From contig CAWJAJ010000017.1 of NCBI GenBank assembly GCA_963840805.1, forward strand, positions 1 to 64,000: 64,000 nt of DNA, given 5' to 3'. Position 1 is the stretch's first letter, and every line of letters starts with the position of its first letter. Source of the stretch: CADEEN01 sp963840805 (GTDB taxonomy: Bacteria; Pseudomonadota; Gammaproteobacteria; Burkholderiales; Burkholderiaceae_C). The translations under genes were made by a program, and so were the position numbers. The notes under the pieces were generated by a model. It was not told the DNA's origin. It ran no database searches and was given only the letters and a program-made list of their open reading frames with translations. Shown in pieces: positions 45,919 to 58,700 of this stretch.

Positions 45919-46686
45919 TCACTGCAGCGTCGTCGTCGCCGCCGTGTCCTCGGGCTCGGCAGGCTGGCTGCCCAGCAGGCGGTCCTTCATCTCGGCAAAG
46001 TTGCGCAGCGAGTACTGGTGCAGGTGCAGCAGTTCGAGCTCGTCGGACTTGGCCATCGCGAGCAGCTTGTCGTCGGGCAGCTCGCGCAGCTTCTTGCGGT
46101 TGGCCACCAGGAAGCCGCCCAGCGCGAACTTTTCGCCGCCCGCGCCCGCCACCTGCACGCCGGTGGGCTCGAGCACGCCGAGTTCCTTCAGCCGCTGGCA
46201 GAACGCCCGCGTGCGCTGAAAGTGCGCCTGGAAGTCCTGCAGGAACTTCAGCACCCGCTGCGTATAGGCCGTCGGCTTGCGTTCGGCGTCGAACAGGCGC
46301 TGGCCCTTGCCCTCGCGGTTGAGCCCCGTGTAGGACTCGTCGATGCACAGCGTCAGCGTCTTGCGGTCGGCACTGGTCGAGAACACGAACGGATAGCGGC
46401 GTATGAAGGCCGGCACGTACTTGGCGCTCCACTTCCCGTCTGCGCCCAGGTAGAGGTTCTGTTCGGTGCGCAGCCCGAGCACGACGGCCGGGAAGATCTC
46501 CTCGCCGATGGGCGCGAACACGATCGCGTACTCCGACGCCGCAGGCACGAACTCCAGCGCCATGATCGGCACCGCGCTCGCGTGCGACGCGAAGGCGTAG
46601 CCCGCGCCCGTCTCGACCGACAGATCGGCGTGCCGCGCCGCCGATACCGGCGCGGCCTGCTCGTAGAACAACAGTTGCTTGGCCAT
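45919..46686 (-). CDS. SapC family protein, copy 2
   Basis: An intact 255-residue soluble protein. The family core is plain: QLLFYEQAAPVSAARHADLS, VPIMALEFVPAASEYAIVFA, NLYLGADGKWSAKYVPAFIR, RRYPFVFSTSADRKTLTLCI. The C-terminal half includes FLQDFQAHFQRTRAFCQRLK and ELELLHLHQYSLRNFAEMKD. It has no signal peptide or membrane helix. Close similarity to copy 1 shows a tandem duplication. It lies 51 bases after the giant gene's stop on the same strand; a GGGAG sits before the ATG with slightly long spacing. It is one of the few unbroken frames between 40 and 58 kb. Confidence 0.85.
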   Translation of the reverse strand: MAKQLLFYEQAAPVSAARHADLSVETGAGYAFASHASAVPIMALEFVPAASEYAIVFAPIGEEIFPAVVLGLRTEQNLYLGADGKWSAKYVPAFIRRYPFVFSTSADRKTLTLCIDESYTGLNREGKGQRLFDAERKPTAYTQRVLKFLQDFQAHFQRTRAFCQRLKELGVLEPTGVQVAGAGGEKFALGGFLVANRKKLRELPDDKLLAMAKSDELELLHLHQYSLRNFAEMKDRLLGSQPAEPEDTAATTTLQ

Positions 46687-46737
46687 GTAGTCAATCGCTC
46701 CCTATCCGTTGCAGACGCCTCGCGATCATCGCCGCGT

Positions 46738-49700
46738 TCACAGTGAAGTCAACCGGGTTTTGGCCGCCACGCTGGCCGTCGCCGAGACCGGCACCAACAC
46801 CCGCATCGCCGCGTTCGGGTTGGCGGCCTCGTGCGAGCGGCCCAGGTCGTTGACGAAGCGCTGACGCCAATCCTTGGCAGCCGCCGCCGGCTGCGACGCC
46901 GTGCCGCCGTACTCGGCGCCGCGGCGCGCGGCGTCGCCGTCGGACGGCGCACTCCAGTCGATGACCATCGGCACGGCGGCCACCGCACCCTGCGGCACCG
47001 GCGTTGGCAACGGGGCGTACGAAGTCGCCGGCATCGCGCGGGTGCCCGCCAGCAACGTATCCGACATCACGCCGACGTCGGTGTGGCCGAGGCCGAGGGC
47101 ATGGCCCATCTCGTGTGTCAGCACGGACAACAGGTCCATGTAGCCGGCGGCGCCGCCGCCTGGCGTTGCACCGAGCACGGCGCCGCTGCCGCGGAACTCG
47201 CTGTCGTCGGCTGGCGAGCGGTCGACGAACCAGCCCTGCCCGGCGGCATCGAGATCGATGAACAACGTGCCCGACACTTCCTCACCGAGCGCGGCGCCCG
47301 GCAGGTCGGCCAGTTGCACCGATACCGTATCGAGCTTCGCGGCCGCTGCAGCGTCCAGCCCCGACGCGACCCAACGCAGCTTGGCCTGGGCCAACAACGC
47401 AGCGAGTTCGCCGGTGCTCGGCGTGCTGCCGGTGTCGCGCCCCGCCGCCGCGTCCGCCGTGGCGGCCTGAAGGAGCGGCGTCGCCGGTGCATAGCCGCCC
47501 TCGTCCGACTTGATCTGCACGATGTCGAACGACGTCAGGCCCGACGCGGCCCCCTTGCGGCCGATCAGCCCGTATCCACCAGCCGTCACCGTCTCGGCAT
47601 AGATCTGGCTCAGCAGCACCGCGCCGTTGATCGAGACGTTGACCAGCCCGCCGCGCAGCGACACGCCGAGCTTGTAGTCGGCCGAGCTGTTGACGTTGAA
47701 CGCAAAGCTCGCGTCGGTGACCCACGTGTTGCCGCTGCGGTGGCCGACGAGGATCTGCTTGCTGTCGGCCGACAGCACGACGTACTTGTAGTAGTTCGGG
47801 CCGTGGTAGTCGAACACGACGCCGCCCAGGCCGGCGGTCTTCAGCGTGGTCGCGATGCTCGAGCAGGGATCCCGGCGTGATCGGCTTGGCGCCCACACTG
47901 GCCAGGTTGATCGCCGCCGCGTTGACATCGCTCGCGGTGGCGGCGAATCGACCATCGCTGCCGCTGACCCAGGTGCCGGTCGGCGTGGTCGTGTTCTTGA
48001 ACAGCTTGCTGGCCGGGTTGACGCTGCCGAAATCGGCGGTGATGTCGACGGTGATCGGCTCCGGCGCCTTCTGCACCACCAGGTTGTCGATCTGCGCCGA
48101 CGCGCCCGTGGCTCCGATGCCGGTGATGCCCTCGTTGAGCAGGTGCTTGATGCCGCTGCCCATCGATGCGTGGCGCGAACGTGAAGCTGACGCTGGTGTT
48201 GCCGATGATCGCCGTGGCCGTGCTGTTGTTGGCCTTCAGCATGATCACGTAGTCGGTGCCCGACTTCACTTGTGCGACGACCCACTTGTCGGCGATCCAG
48301 CCGCTGGCGTCGCGGTGGCCGATCACCAGCTTGTTGGTCGAGACGTCGATGCCGGCGAACTTGAAGTCGGTGTTGCTCTGGTAGTCGAAGATCAGGTAGC
48401 TGTTGGCCTTCCAGCCGCGCGGTCGGCTTGACGGCGTTGATCGTCGCCTGCATCTCGAAGTAGACCGGGCAGCGGTATCGGCCTGGTCGAACAGGCGACG
48501 GCGTCGCCGTTGGCGACCGCAGGCGTGCACCTGGTAGCGTGCCGCCGGTCACCTTCCAGGTGCCGACTGTCGGGCGCGAAGCCCTGCGTTGCGCCGTTGG
48601 TGAAATTGGCCGAGCGCAGCACGTCGCGCTGGTACCGCCGGGATGTTGCCGGCCTGCGGGTCGGCCGGCCCGCCGGTCTGGTCCTTCCACGCGGCGTCCT
48701 TCTGGCAGCACCAGGCCGAGCTCGCCGTACGGCTCGCCGTTGCGGGCGGGATCGCTGACCGGGTTGTCGCTCGGCCCGCGTCGGGTCGGCGCCGTCGCTG
48801 GCCGACAGCGCGTAGAGGAACTCGGGCAGATGCGGCTGCAGCGTGCGGCTGACCGTGCGAGTGCCGAACGGCGCGAACGGCACCAGGTAGCTGTTGAACT
48901 CGCCGACCCAGTCGATCAGCCGGTCGCCGCCGGTATTGGCGATCAGCACGTCGCGGCCGGCGCCGCCGAAGGCGCGGTCTTCGTAGCTCGCGCTGCGTGT
49001 CGGGTGCGTTGTTGAGGCCGCCAGTTGTGCGTCGTCAGGTCGTCGTCGGCGTTCAGCAGGTCGTTGCCGAAGCCGCCGTACATGTTGTCGCGGCCGGTGC
49101 CGCCGACGAGCCAGTCGTTGCCGAGGTCGCCGAAGATCATGTCGTCGCCGTCGGTGCGCCTGGTCGGATCGTCGACGTCGGCGCGTTCGGCGCCAGCAGC
49201 CTTCAGCGGAGTCGAAGTTCAGGAAATAGTCTCCGCCCGTCGGCGTGCCACCGACCGCCCAGGTCGTCGCCAAGCCGATTGGCGTCGAGCAGGATCTTGC
49301 GCAGCGGGTCGTACTCGTCGTAGAGCGCGAACTCGCCGGCCCGCGTCCTGTTGCTGCTCTTGCCGTTGGCATCGACCGGGTTGTAGCGCCAGCACGTTGC
49401 CCGGGTTGACGGGTGGTCGTAGTCGATCGCGCACCCGCCCGTTGGGCACGCCGACGGCGTAGAAGTCGGCGCATAGGACTCGGTCAGCGCCTCGGCGCCG
49501 GAGATCGCGTCGTCGCCCGAGCCGCCGTGCAGGAAGTCGTTGCCCCAGCCGCCGAAGATGATGTCGTCGGAGTGGCCCTTGCGTGGTGCCGCCGAACTCG
49601 TCGGCCGCCGGGTTCCACAGCGGGTCCGTGGCTGAACGGCGTGAGGTTGACCGCCTTCTTCAGCTGGCCCGTGACGTTGATGATCGGCCTGCTGCACGTT

Positions 49701-52700
49701 GCCGCCGGTGCTGTCGACCGTGCCCTGCGTCGGTCGCGAGCAACGCGACGCCGTCAGCGGCTCGGCCGTGCCGTTGCGGCTGGTGAAGATGCGGCCGTCG
49801 TCGCCGAGCACGCCGTCGTCGCCGGTGCCGCCGGAGATCCAGTCGTTGCCGTAGCCGCCGAGCAGGTCGTCGTCCTGGCCTTCGCCGAACAGCACGTCGT
49901 TGCCGGTCATGCCGTAGATGAAGTCGTCGCCCGACTCGCCGTGGATCTCGTCGGCGGCGCCGATGTCGTTGGCCGCCGACGCAGATGAAGTCGGTACCGC
50001 CCGGCGTGTAGTCGAGCAGCTCGGCCGCGCGCACGACGATGCTGCTCGGCCGTACGCGTAGTCGTCGTAGTTGAAGCGGAGCTGCCGGTAGGCGCCGCTG
50101 GCCGACGAGCCGGAAGATGTTGCCGTTGTCGCCGAGGATCATGTCGGCGTCGCGGCGCGTGGCCGTGTCGGCCGTGTCGCCCAGCGTCGTTGCGCGCGAC
50201 GTCGGTGCCGGCGCCGCCGAAGATCAGGTCGGCGCCGTCCGGCGCGCAGCGCTGCGGCGTCGTCAGGCTGAACAGGTCGAGCTGCCGCCGATGATGTCGT
50301 CCTGGCCGAGGTTGCCGAAGATGACGTCGTTGCCGCCGTTGCCTTCGATGTAGTCGTCGCCGTCGGTCGCGGCCTCGGTCGACGGCATCGACCGAGCCGC
50401 TGACGTGCAGCGCCGTTGCGCGACGCGCGGTCGAGCCGACCGCTGATGTCGATCGAGCCGTCGCCCTGGATCGTGTCGTTGCCGAGCTGGCCGAAGATCG
50501 TGTCGTCGTCGCGCGCCGCCGGCGATGTAGTCGTTGCCGAAGCTGGCGCCGATCCAGCGTCTGGTCGAGCGTGATCGTCCAGTCGCGCCCACGCCGGCAT
50601 GCCGCCGGCACCGGCTGGCCGTGGCCTGACGTCGCGCCGATCTGCGGGCCTGCCGTCGGCGTCGTAGATCGTCGTGCCGGTCAGCGCCGGAAGCGCGGGT
50701 GATCGCGTTGCCGGAGCCCGCGTGCGACCAGCTGACGTTGTCGCCGAAGATCAGGTCGTCGCTGGTGCCGCCGTCGAGCGGTCGCCGTTGGCGCCGCCGA
50801 TCACGATGTCGTCGTCGTCGCCGCCGTAGATGGTGTCGGTGCCGCCGTCGCGCGCGGTTGGTCGTGTCGATGCGGATGATCGTGACGCCATCGCGCAGCC
50901 GAACGTACACCGTCGCCTCGTCGCCGATCAGGATGTCGGCGTGCCTCGCCGCTGATGGTGTCGTTGCCCAGGCCGCCGATCAGCAGGTCGACGTCGTCGC
51001 CGCCGAGCAGCGTGTCGTCGCCGTCCGTGCCCGGGTCGGTGATGGTCAACAGCCGCGTCGCGCCATCCGCTGCCGACCACCGGCACGAAGTCGAAGCGTG
51101 CGTCGTCGCCGAGCACGTAGTCGGTGCCGCCGCCGCCGTCGAGCAGGGTCGTCGCCGGAGCCGCCGATCACGATGTCGGCGCCGCCGCCGGCGTGAATCG
51201 TGTCGTCGCCGCCCTTCTCGTTCGTCGATCGACCAGACGACGCGCGGGCCGCGGAACAGGCCGTCGGTCTGGTCGTCGGGGAACGCCGAGACGCGGTAGT
51301 AGTAGTTGTCTGCGGGTCGACCGCGTCGTAGACCGGGAATTCGCGTCCCACGGCGCGGTCGACCGTGATCGTGTCGGCCGTGTTGTGCGACGATGGTGCG
51401 GAACTGCACGTGGCCCTCCGGCGAGATCACCTGCACGCTCAGGCCGACCAGGCCGTCGTCGTCGGTACGATGGCACGAAGCGGCATCGACTGTCGTGTCG
51501 ATGTCGCATCAGTCCGGATCGTCGTAGCCGTCGCGCCGTGACCTGCGGGTTCACCGGGTTCTGCGGCACCGAGTGGCCGAGCCGCGTGACGATCGGTCGA
51601 TCGTACTCGACGCCGCCGATCGTCGATCGTTACGTTCGACGTAGTCGACGCGGCCGAGGTCGCCGAACACGATGTCGTCGCCGCTGCCGGTGGTGATGGT
51701 CGTCCTCGCCGTCCCCGCCGAAGACGACGAGCTGGCGGCGTCGACGCCGCGCCATCGGCACGATGTCGTCGCCCGCGCTTGCAGGTTCAGCGCGAACGCG
51801 CCGTCGCCGTCGGCCGTCGATCGATCCGCCGTTGTCCAGCGCGTGCACCGTGACCGTCGTCGTCGCGCCGCCGCCGGTGTCGAGCATCGTCAGCGTGTAG
51901 TAGTCGCCGTCGCGCTTGGTCGTGTGGTCCTCGGCGTTGGTGGCGTAGTCGACGCGCACCGTGTCGTCGCCCGTGCCGAGGCTCGACCTGCACGACTTCG
52001 ATGTCGCCGTAGGTGATGCCGCCGCCCTGCGGCCGGCCGGCGAACAGGACGTTCGGGCCCATGCCGAAGCCGGTGATGCGGCCGTAGCGTGTCGCTGCCG
52101 GCGATGCGGAATTCGCTGCGGTTGGTCGGCGCGCCGACGTCGCCGCCGGCTCGAGCCGTCGACCAGCGTCAGCACCTTGGTGCCGCCGGCGCCGTCGCCG
52201 ATCGCTGTCGATGGTCCAGGACGCGGCCCCGCGCCCGGGCCGACCGTGATCTCGATGCGCCGGCCGCGAGCAGGTTGACGTTGCGGTCGGTCAGCTCGAG
52301 CAGGCTCAGCGGCACCGCCTGCAGCGCCGAGGTCTCGACGTCCATCGTCGTCGTGGTCGCCGACAGTCGAAGCCGACGCACCACGCCGTCGGACGATGTC
52401 AGCGCGCCCACGTCGTCGGCCACGCTGTCGTCGTCGAAGACGAACAGGTAGTCGACCTGCTCGCGCTCGTCGGCGAAGAAGTTGATCGACTAAGCGACGT
52501 GATCGCGTATTCGCTGTCCGCAGTCGGGCGCCGATCACGTCTGGCCGTTGCGTCGGGATCGACCGCTGACGGGTTCTGCAGCGTCAGCTGACCAGGCGCT
52601 GGCCGGGTCTGCCGTCGCCGGCACCTCGTCGACCACCTGGTGATCAGCCAGAAGCGGTCGAACAGGTCGTCGGCCGCGCTCGGGTCGAGCACAACGCCGG

Positions 52701-55700
52701 TGCCCGGGCCCTTGCTCATCTCGAGCGTCTTGCCGACCAGCTCCTGGTCGAGCGTGATGGTCGAGTCGTCTGCCTTGAAGTCGAGCGACGACCTTGCTCG
52801 AGGTCTTCCAGTTCGACCGTCATGTACTCGATCGCGCCCGGCGCCACTGCCGGCAGTCGAAGCCGACCACGATCGCCGTCCGACGTCAGGATGTTCATCT
52901 CCCACGGCATCATCAGCGGCGTCGGGCAGGCTCAGCGAGCCGGCGCCGGCCGCGCCTTCGATGATCAGCGGGCCGCGGATCTTGTTGACCGTCTGCAGGT
53001 CGGGCGCGAACACCTGGGTGTCGTTGCCGTCGAGGAAGCTCGTCGTCGATGCGCGCGTAGCACCGGTGACGGTCTGCGGCGTGTTCCAGTTGCCGGTCGT
53101 GAACGTCAGCGTGATCTGTGTTCAGTCGGTCGTCATCGTCGTCCGACAGCACGTCGACCTGGTTCTCGAAATAGCGCGGTGCGCCCTAGGTCGTGCGCGT
53201 GTCCACCGCGTCGATCGTGACGTTGACCGGCTGCGTCGGGCGCCTTCGACAGGCGCACCGTGTAGGTGTCGGTCGCTGCGATCGCCCTCGACCACGTCGA
53301 CCAGCCGTCGTCGACGGCGTCGACGATCACGGTCGGCGTGTCGTCGTCGTAGATGTCGACGACGCTGTCCTTGACGCGGCTGCCGTCGTAGCCGGCTTCC
53401 TTGTACGTTGTACTTGACCTCGACCTTGCCGGTGCGTAGCTCCGGCGCCCGTCGGCCGACAGGAAGGTGAGCGTGTTGCCGCTGACCGAGAAGCGCGCCG
53501 GCGTGAGCGAGCGTTGGCGATCGTCCGGATCGTCGGGATCGCTCGGCGTCGAGTTCGACGCCATCAACGCGTGACGACGCACGGTGCCGGCGATCGGCCG
53601 GTGCGGCAGCAGCACGTACGAGGTCGGCTTGTCGGCCGGGATGTCCTGGACGACGCCGATCGGTCGAAGTCGCCGTCGACCTGCAGCCGAACGCCGCGCC
53701 ATCGGCGTCGCCGTGACTCCGGCCGCTGATCCACGTCTGGCCGTCACGAACGGTCCCTTGGTGACGCCGCGTCGGCGCTGGTGACGTCGAAGCGGATGTA
53801 GTCGGTGTGGAAGCCTTCGACCGATCGGCGTCGTCGGCAGCGCGTAGACGTCACCGTCTGCGGCGTGTTCCAGTTCGCGGTCGTGAACGTCGGCGTCGCT
53901 TGCTGAACGTCAGCGTCGCGTCGGACAGCGACACCTGGCCGTTCGCACCGGCCTGGTCAGCGTCACCGTCACGGTCGCGCATCGGCGGCTTGGTCAGCTC
54001 GGCACCGAGAACGTATCGTCGAAGCTGTCGGTCGAAGCCGCCTTCGAGCACCGTATTGCCGCGGCCGCTCGGCGTGACGATCACGCCGTCGCGGTCGTCG
54101 TCTTCCATCTGCACCTTGACGCTGAGCATCTGCGCCTCAGGTAGTCGCGCGGTCGGTGCTGTTCTGCAGCTTGTGGTTGATGAAGGTGAAGCGGCGGCCT
54201 TCGCTGGCCGTATCGTCGTGCGGCGCTTGAACCGGACTTGACTGCCCGTGTTCCAGTTGCCGGCGTCGAGGTCGGACGGTGCAGGTGTCGGCGACGCCAG
54301 CTGCCCAGCGGTTGAAGCGCGACGCCGTTGAGCGTTCGGATGCAAGAACTCGAGGTCCGTGAAGTCCTTGGCCTCGTCCTCGGGCGACATGCCGGCCGGC
54401 ACGACGTCGATCGTCACCATCTGGCCGAGCGCCGGGCGCGCGGCTGAGGCGGATGCCGTAGCTGTCGAACGTGCCAGCCGAGATCGCCGCCGGTGTCGCG
54501 CCTTCGACGACGCGCGAGCGGCCGCCGCTCTCGCTGACGAGCAGGATCATCGCCTCCTCGTCGTCGCCGACGTTGGCCGACAGGCCCTCGATCGGCGCGC
54601 CGGCCCACGTCGGGTCGCTGCCGGCTTCGACGCTGTGCAGGATGATGCCGCTGTGGCCGCGAAGTCGTTGCTGACCACCGCCACCGGCGCGCGCGACGGG
54701 TTGCCGCCGACGAAGAAGCTGTCGCTGCCCAGGCCGCCGTCGATCTCGGTCACGACCTCGAGGCCGGTGGACTGGACGAAGAAGCGGTCGTCGCCCTCGG
54801 CGCCGTCGGCCACCAGCTTCTCGATGTTGACGTAGCTGACGTTCAGCCCGGCGCCGAAGAGCCGGCGTCGGTGACGACGAAGTCGTCGCCGAACTCGGTG
54901 CCGACGATGCGCACGGTGTCGAAGCCGTCGCCGCCGTCGATGCCGACCGGCGCGTTGACGCACGTACAGGATCGTGTCGGCGCCGCCGTCGCCCTTCATG
55001 TCGGTGCGCGCGCGCTCGCTGTCGCTCGAGCCTTTGAGCGCGAAGGCGCGCACGGTGAACAGGTCGTCGCCGTCGCCGCCGTTGAGGTTCAGCACCGCGA
55101 CGTTGCGGAAGACGGTGAAGTTGTCGTTGCCGTCGCCGCCGTTGATCGTGGTCGGCTCGCTGACGCCGTTGGACAGCCAGCCGCGCGTGATCTCGATCGT
55201 GGTGAACACGTCTTCGGCGGTGATGCCGGTGATCAGCTGGCACGCCCTCGAGTCCTTCACGCGCTCGGAGCGGAACACCTGGCCGACCTGCACGCGGTCG
55301 TTGCCGTCGCCGAGGTTGATGGTGGTCGCGGCGAGCACGTCGTCGAGCACGACGTAGTCGTCGCCGCCCAGCGTGTTGACGACCAGCCCTCCATGTTGCG
55401 GTAGTTGAAGCGCTCGACGTTGGCGCCGCCGTTGTTGATCAGGGCGACGAAGGCGGTGTTCGTGTAGAGATCAGGCCGGGAATATCGGGGTCGCCCGGGT
55501 CCGGGTCGATCGGATCGGCGGTGTAGTTGCCAGCGATCGCACTCTTCAGTGCGGCCATCTGCTGCGCCTCGGTCGGTGTCGCCGGCAGCGCTGCCCACGC
55601 CACCTGCAGCGCATCGAGCATGGCAGCGCGCTGGCTTGCGAAGTCATCGGCCGTGTAGTCGGCACTGATCGTCGTGCGGTCGACATAGGCGGCCTCGATC

Positions 55701-58700
55701 AGGCTCATGACTTGGTCGAAGCGAGCCATCGCGGCATCGCCCGCAGCGGTGTCGTAGGCATCCGAGATCGCATCCTTCAGCGCGGTCTTCACTTGCGCCT
55801 CGGTCGGCGCCGGCGCTCAGGCCGTCCCATGCGGCCTGCATCGCCGCGAGCACGTCGTCGCGAAGATCGGTGAAGCCGTCGAAGGCAAAGCCGACGCGGG
55901 TCTTGATCAAGGTGAACCGCGCTTCGGCGGCCGCAGCCTGTTGCGCATCGAAGGTGTCCGCGATCGCGCCCTTCAGTGCCGTCGTCGTGGCCGCCTTCGG
56001 ACGAGCCGTCCGGCAGCGCTGCCCAAGCCGTCTGCAGCGCAGCCAGCATGCCGTCGCGTTGCGCAACGAACTCGCCGAACACGACGCCGACCCGGCGCCC
56101 GATTTCGTCGAAGCGGGCTTCCACGTCGACGCCCGGCGTCGGCATAGACCTGGTCGACGATCGCCTGCAGGTCGGCCTTGGCCGGGTAGTCGGCGTGGAC
56201 GTCGTCGACGATCTGCTGCAGCGTGGCCTTGCCCGGGATTCCTGCGAAGACCTCGTCAACGATCGACTCCAGACCACTCTCGCGCGGGTAGAACGACTCG
56301 GCGATGTAGTACGCCTTGATCGAATCCCTGATGTCGTTGAGCGCGCTGCCCTCGGCTGCGCTTGTACGCTGCCGTCAGCGCACTGAACAAGGTGTTGGGA
56401 ACCGACACGCCGGCGCCGTTGGCCGCCTTCGCATAGGCATCGTGATCGCCTTCTGCAGCGCATCGAGCTTGCTCGCGGCGTCGGAGGCCAGGACCGCGTC
56501 GACGATGGCATAGAGGTCGACGAGCGTCAGGTCGGGCGCCGGGTCGACATTGCTGTTCGCGGTCTTGATCGCGTTCGTTCAGCGGCATGGCGTCGCAGCC
56601 CTTGCTGGTACGCGTCGGTCAGCGCCTGGATCAGCCCGGGCGGGATATCCCATGGCCCGTAGGCGTCGTTGAACGCCTGCACCATGCCGGCCAGACGGTC
56701 GGCGAGCGGCGAGCCGAAGTAGCGGTCGATCAGGCCCTCGAGCTTGGCCAGCGTCGGGAAATACGAGTCGGCCATCGCGCGCAGCAGCAGCGTGTCGTCG
56801 CCCGGCGTGCCGACCACGACCAGCGAAGTCGATGCCGGCTGGCGCCGGTGTCGTAGGCGGTGGTCAGCTCGGTCGTCGAGCCGCCGCGCACGCTGATGCG
56901 GTAGGTATCGCCGTCGGCCTCGCCGTCCAGCGTGTCGGAGCCGTAGCCCGCGACCAAGATGTCGACGCCGTCGCCGCCGAGCGACGAGGTCGTTGCCGCC
57001 GCCGCCTTCGAGGTAGTCGTTGCCGGCATCGCCGCGCAGCTCGTCGGAATCGGCCTGGCCGTAGAGCATGTCGTTGCCGGTGCCGCCGCCGCCGTCGGTG
57101 TCGCCCCACATCTCGTCCTGGCCGACGCCGCCCCACAGCGAGTCGTTGCCGTCGTTGCCCTGGATCTTGTCGTTGCCGGCGCCGCCGAGCAGCTTGTCGT
57201 TGCCCGCGCCGCCCTGAGATGTCGTCCTTCTCGCCGCCGGTGGTGACGACGGGTTCGAGCGTGGTGACGGCGCCGACCGTGACGTCGCTGAAGCGCGCCG
57301 AAGTCGCCGAAGACCACGTCGTCGCCGCCGCCGCCGTCGGCCGTGTCGCTGCCGAGCTCGCCGTAGATCACGTCGTCGTTGTCGCCGCCGAGCAGGATGT
57401 CGTTGCCGAAGCCGCCGTACAGGCGGTCGTTGCCGGTGCCGCCGTCGAGGTCGTCGACCGCGCCCTTGCCGTTCTTCGAGGTGTCGCGCACCGCGAGTTC
57501 GAGCCGGCCCGGATCGTTGGTGCCAGAGTTGTGTCGAGCTCGCGCGTCGGTGGCGACGATGCGGCTCGACGCGTTCACGAGCGTGATCTCGCCGCCGTCA
57601 CCGATCAGCACGTCGTCGTTGTCGCCGCCCTCGAGCGTGTCGGTGCCACCGGCGCCGAACAGCAGATCGTTGCCGCCCTGGCCATACAGGAAGTCGTTGG
57701 CGTCGCTGCCTTTGACCTTGACCGTGATCACCGAGCCGACGAGGTACTCCTCGTGGTCGCCATCGCCGATCAGCCAGTCGTCACCCGCACCACCTGTCAG
57801 CGTGTCGACACCGGTGCCGCCGAAGATCATGTCGGCGCCGCCGCCGCCGGTCAGCGTGTCGTCGTCGCTGCCGCCGACCAGGAGGACGCGCCGGTCAACG
57901 CCCCGGCGTCGACGATGTCGTTGCCGGCATCGCCGTAGAACTCCGAGACGCGTCGATCGGTCCGACCCTGGAAGATGATCTTGTCGTTGCCATCGCCACC
58001 GTAGGCGAGGATCTTGCTGGCCAGGTATTCCTGGGCCTCACCCTCACTGACGCCGAAGTCCGGTGCCCACACCATGACATGTCCCGCGCTGCCGGCCTTG
58101 ACGTAGAACGTCTCGTCGCCATCGGTCAGGTCGCCCTCGACGCGCGACTCGGCGTTCTTGCCGATGTTCAGTTGCAGCACGCCGTCGCCCAACTCGGTGC
58201 CGAGCGTCGGCCAGCGCTCCAAGACGTTCTCGAACGACAGCAGTTCGATCGGGTCGGTGATCAGGAACTTCTTGTCGAGCTCGAAGAAGCCGAAGTCGAT
58301 CTTCAGGAACGCGAACAGCTCGGCGGTGAGCTTGCCGGTGACGTCGAAGATCGCCAGCGGCGCGAGGAAGCGCTCGGCGTCGTGCGGTCCTTGATGCTGG
58401 TTGTTGAAGTTGGTGAACAACTCCTCGAGGCGCATCTTGCCGTCGTCGTCGGTGTCGAACAGGTTGAAGTCGACCCCGATGAAGAGGCCGCCGCCGACAC
58501 CGCCGCGCGCGATGCCGAGGTTGAGTTCGGCCGCGGCCCACAGGCCGCCGTCGAAAGTGAGCTCGGGCAGATCGTCGTTGCCCGTCGGGCGTCGAGGTCG
58601 TCCGACGTACAGGCCGTTGAACAGCAGCAGCGGGTTGCGGAAATCGCTGGCCGCGAAGTCCTTGAAGCCCTAGGTGTCGTAGCCGAAGGCGAAGGCCGAA

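Noticed and set aside
48900..51480. GTCGTC/GCCGCC strings as a CRISPR or microsatellite array
   Set aside because: The periodicity is that of RTX nonapeptide codons on the minus strand; there are no constant repeats with unique spacers.
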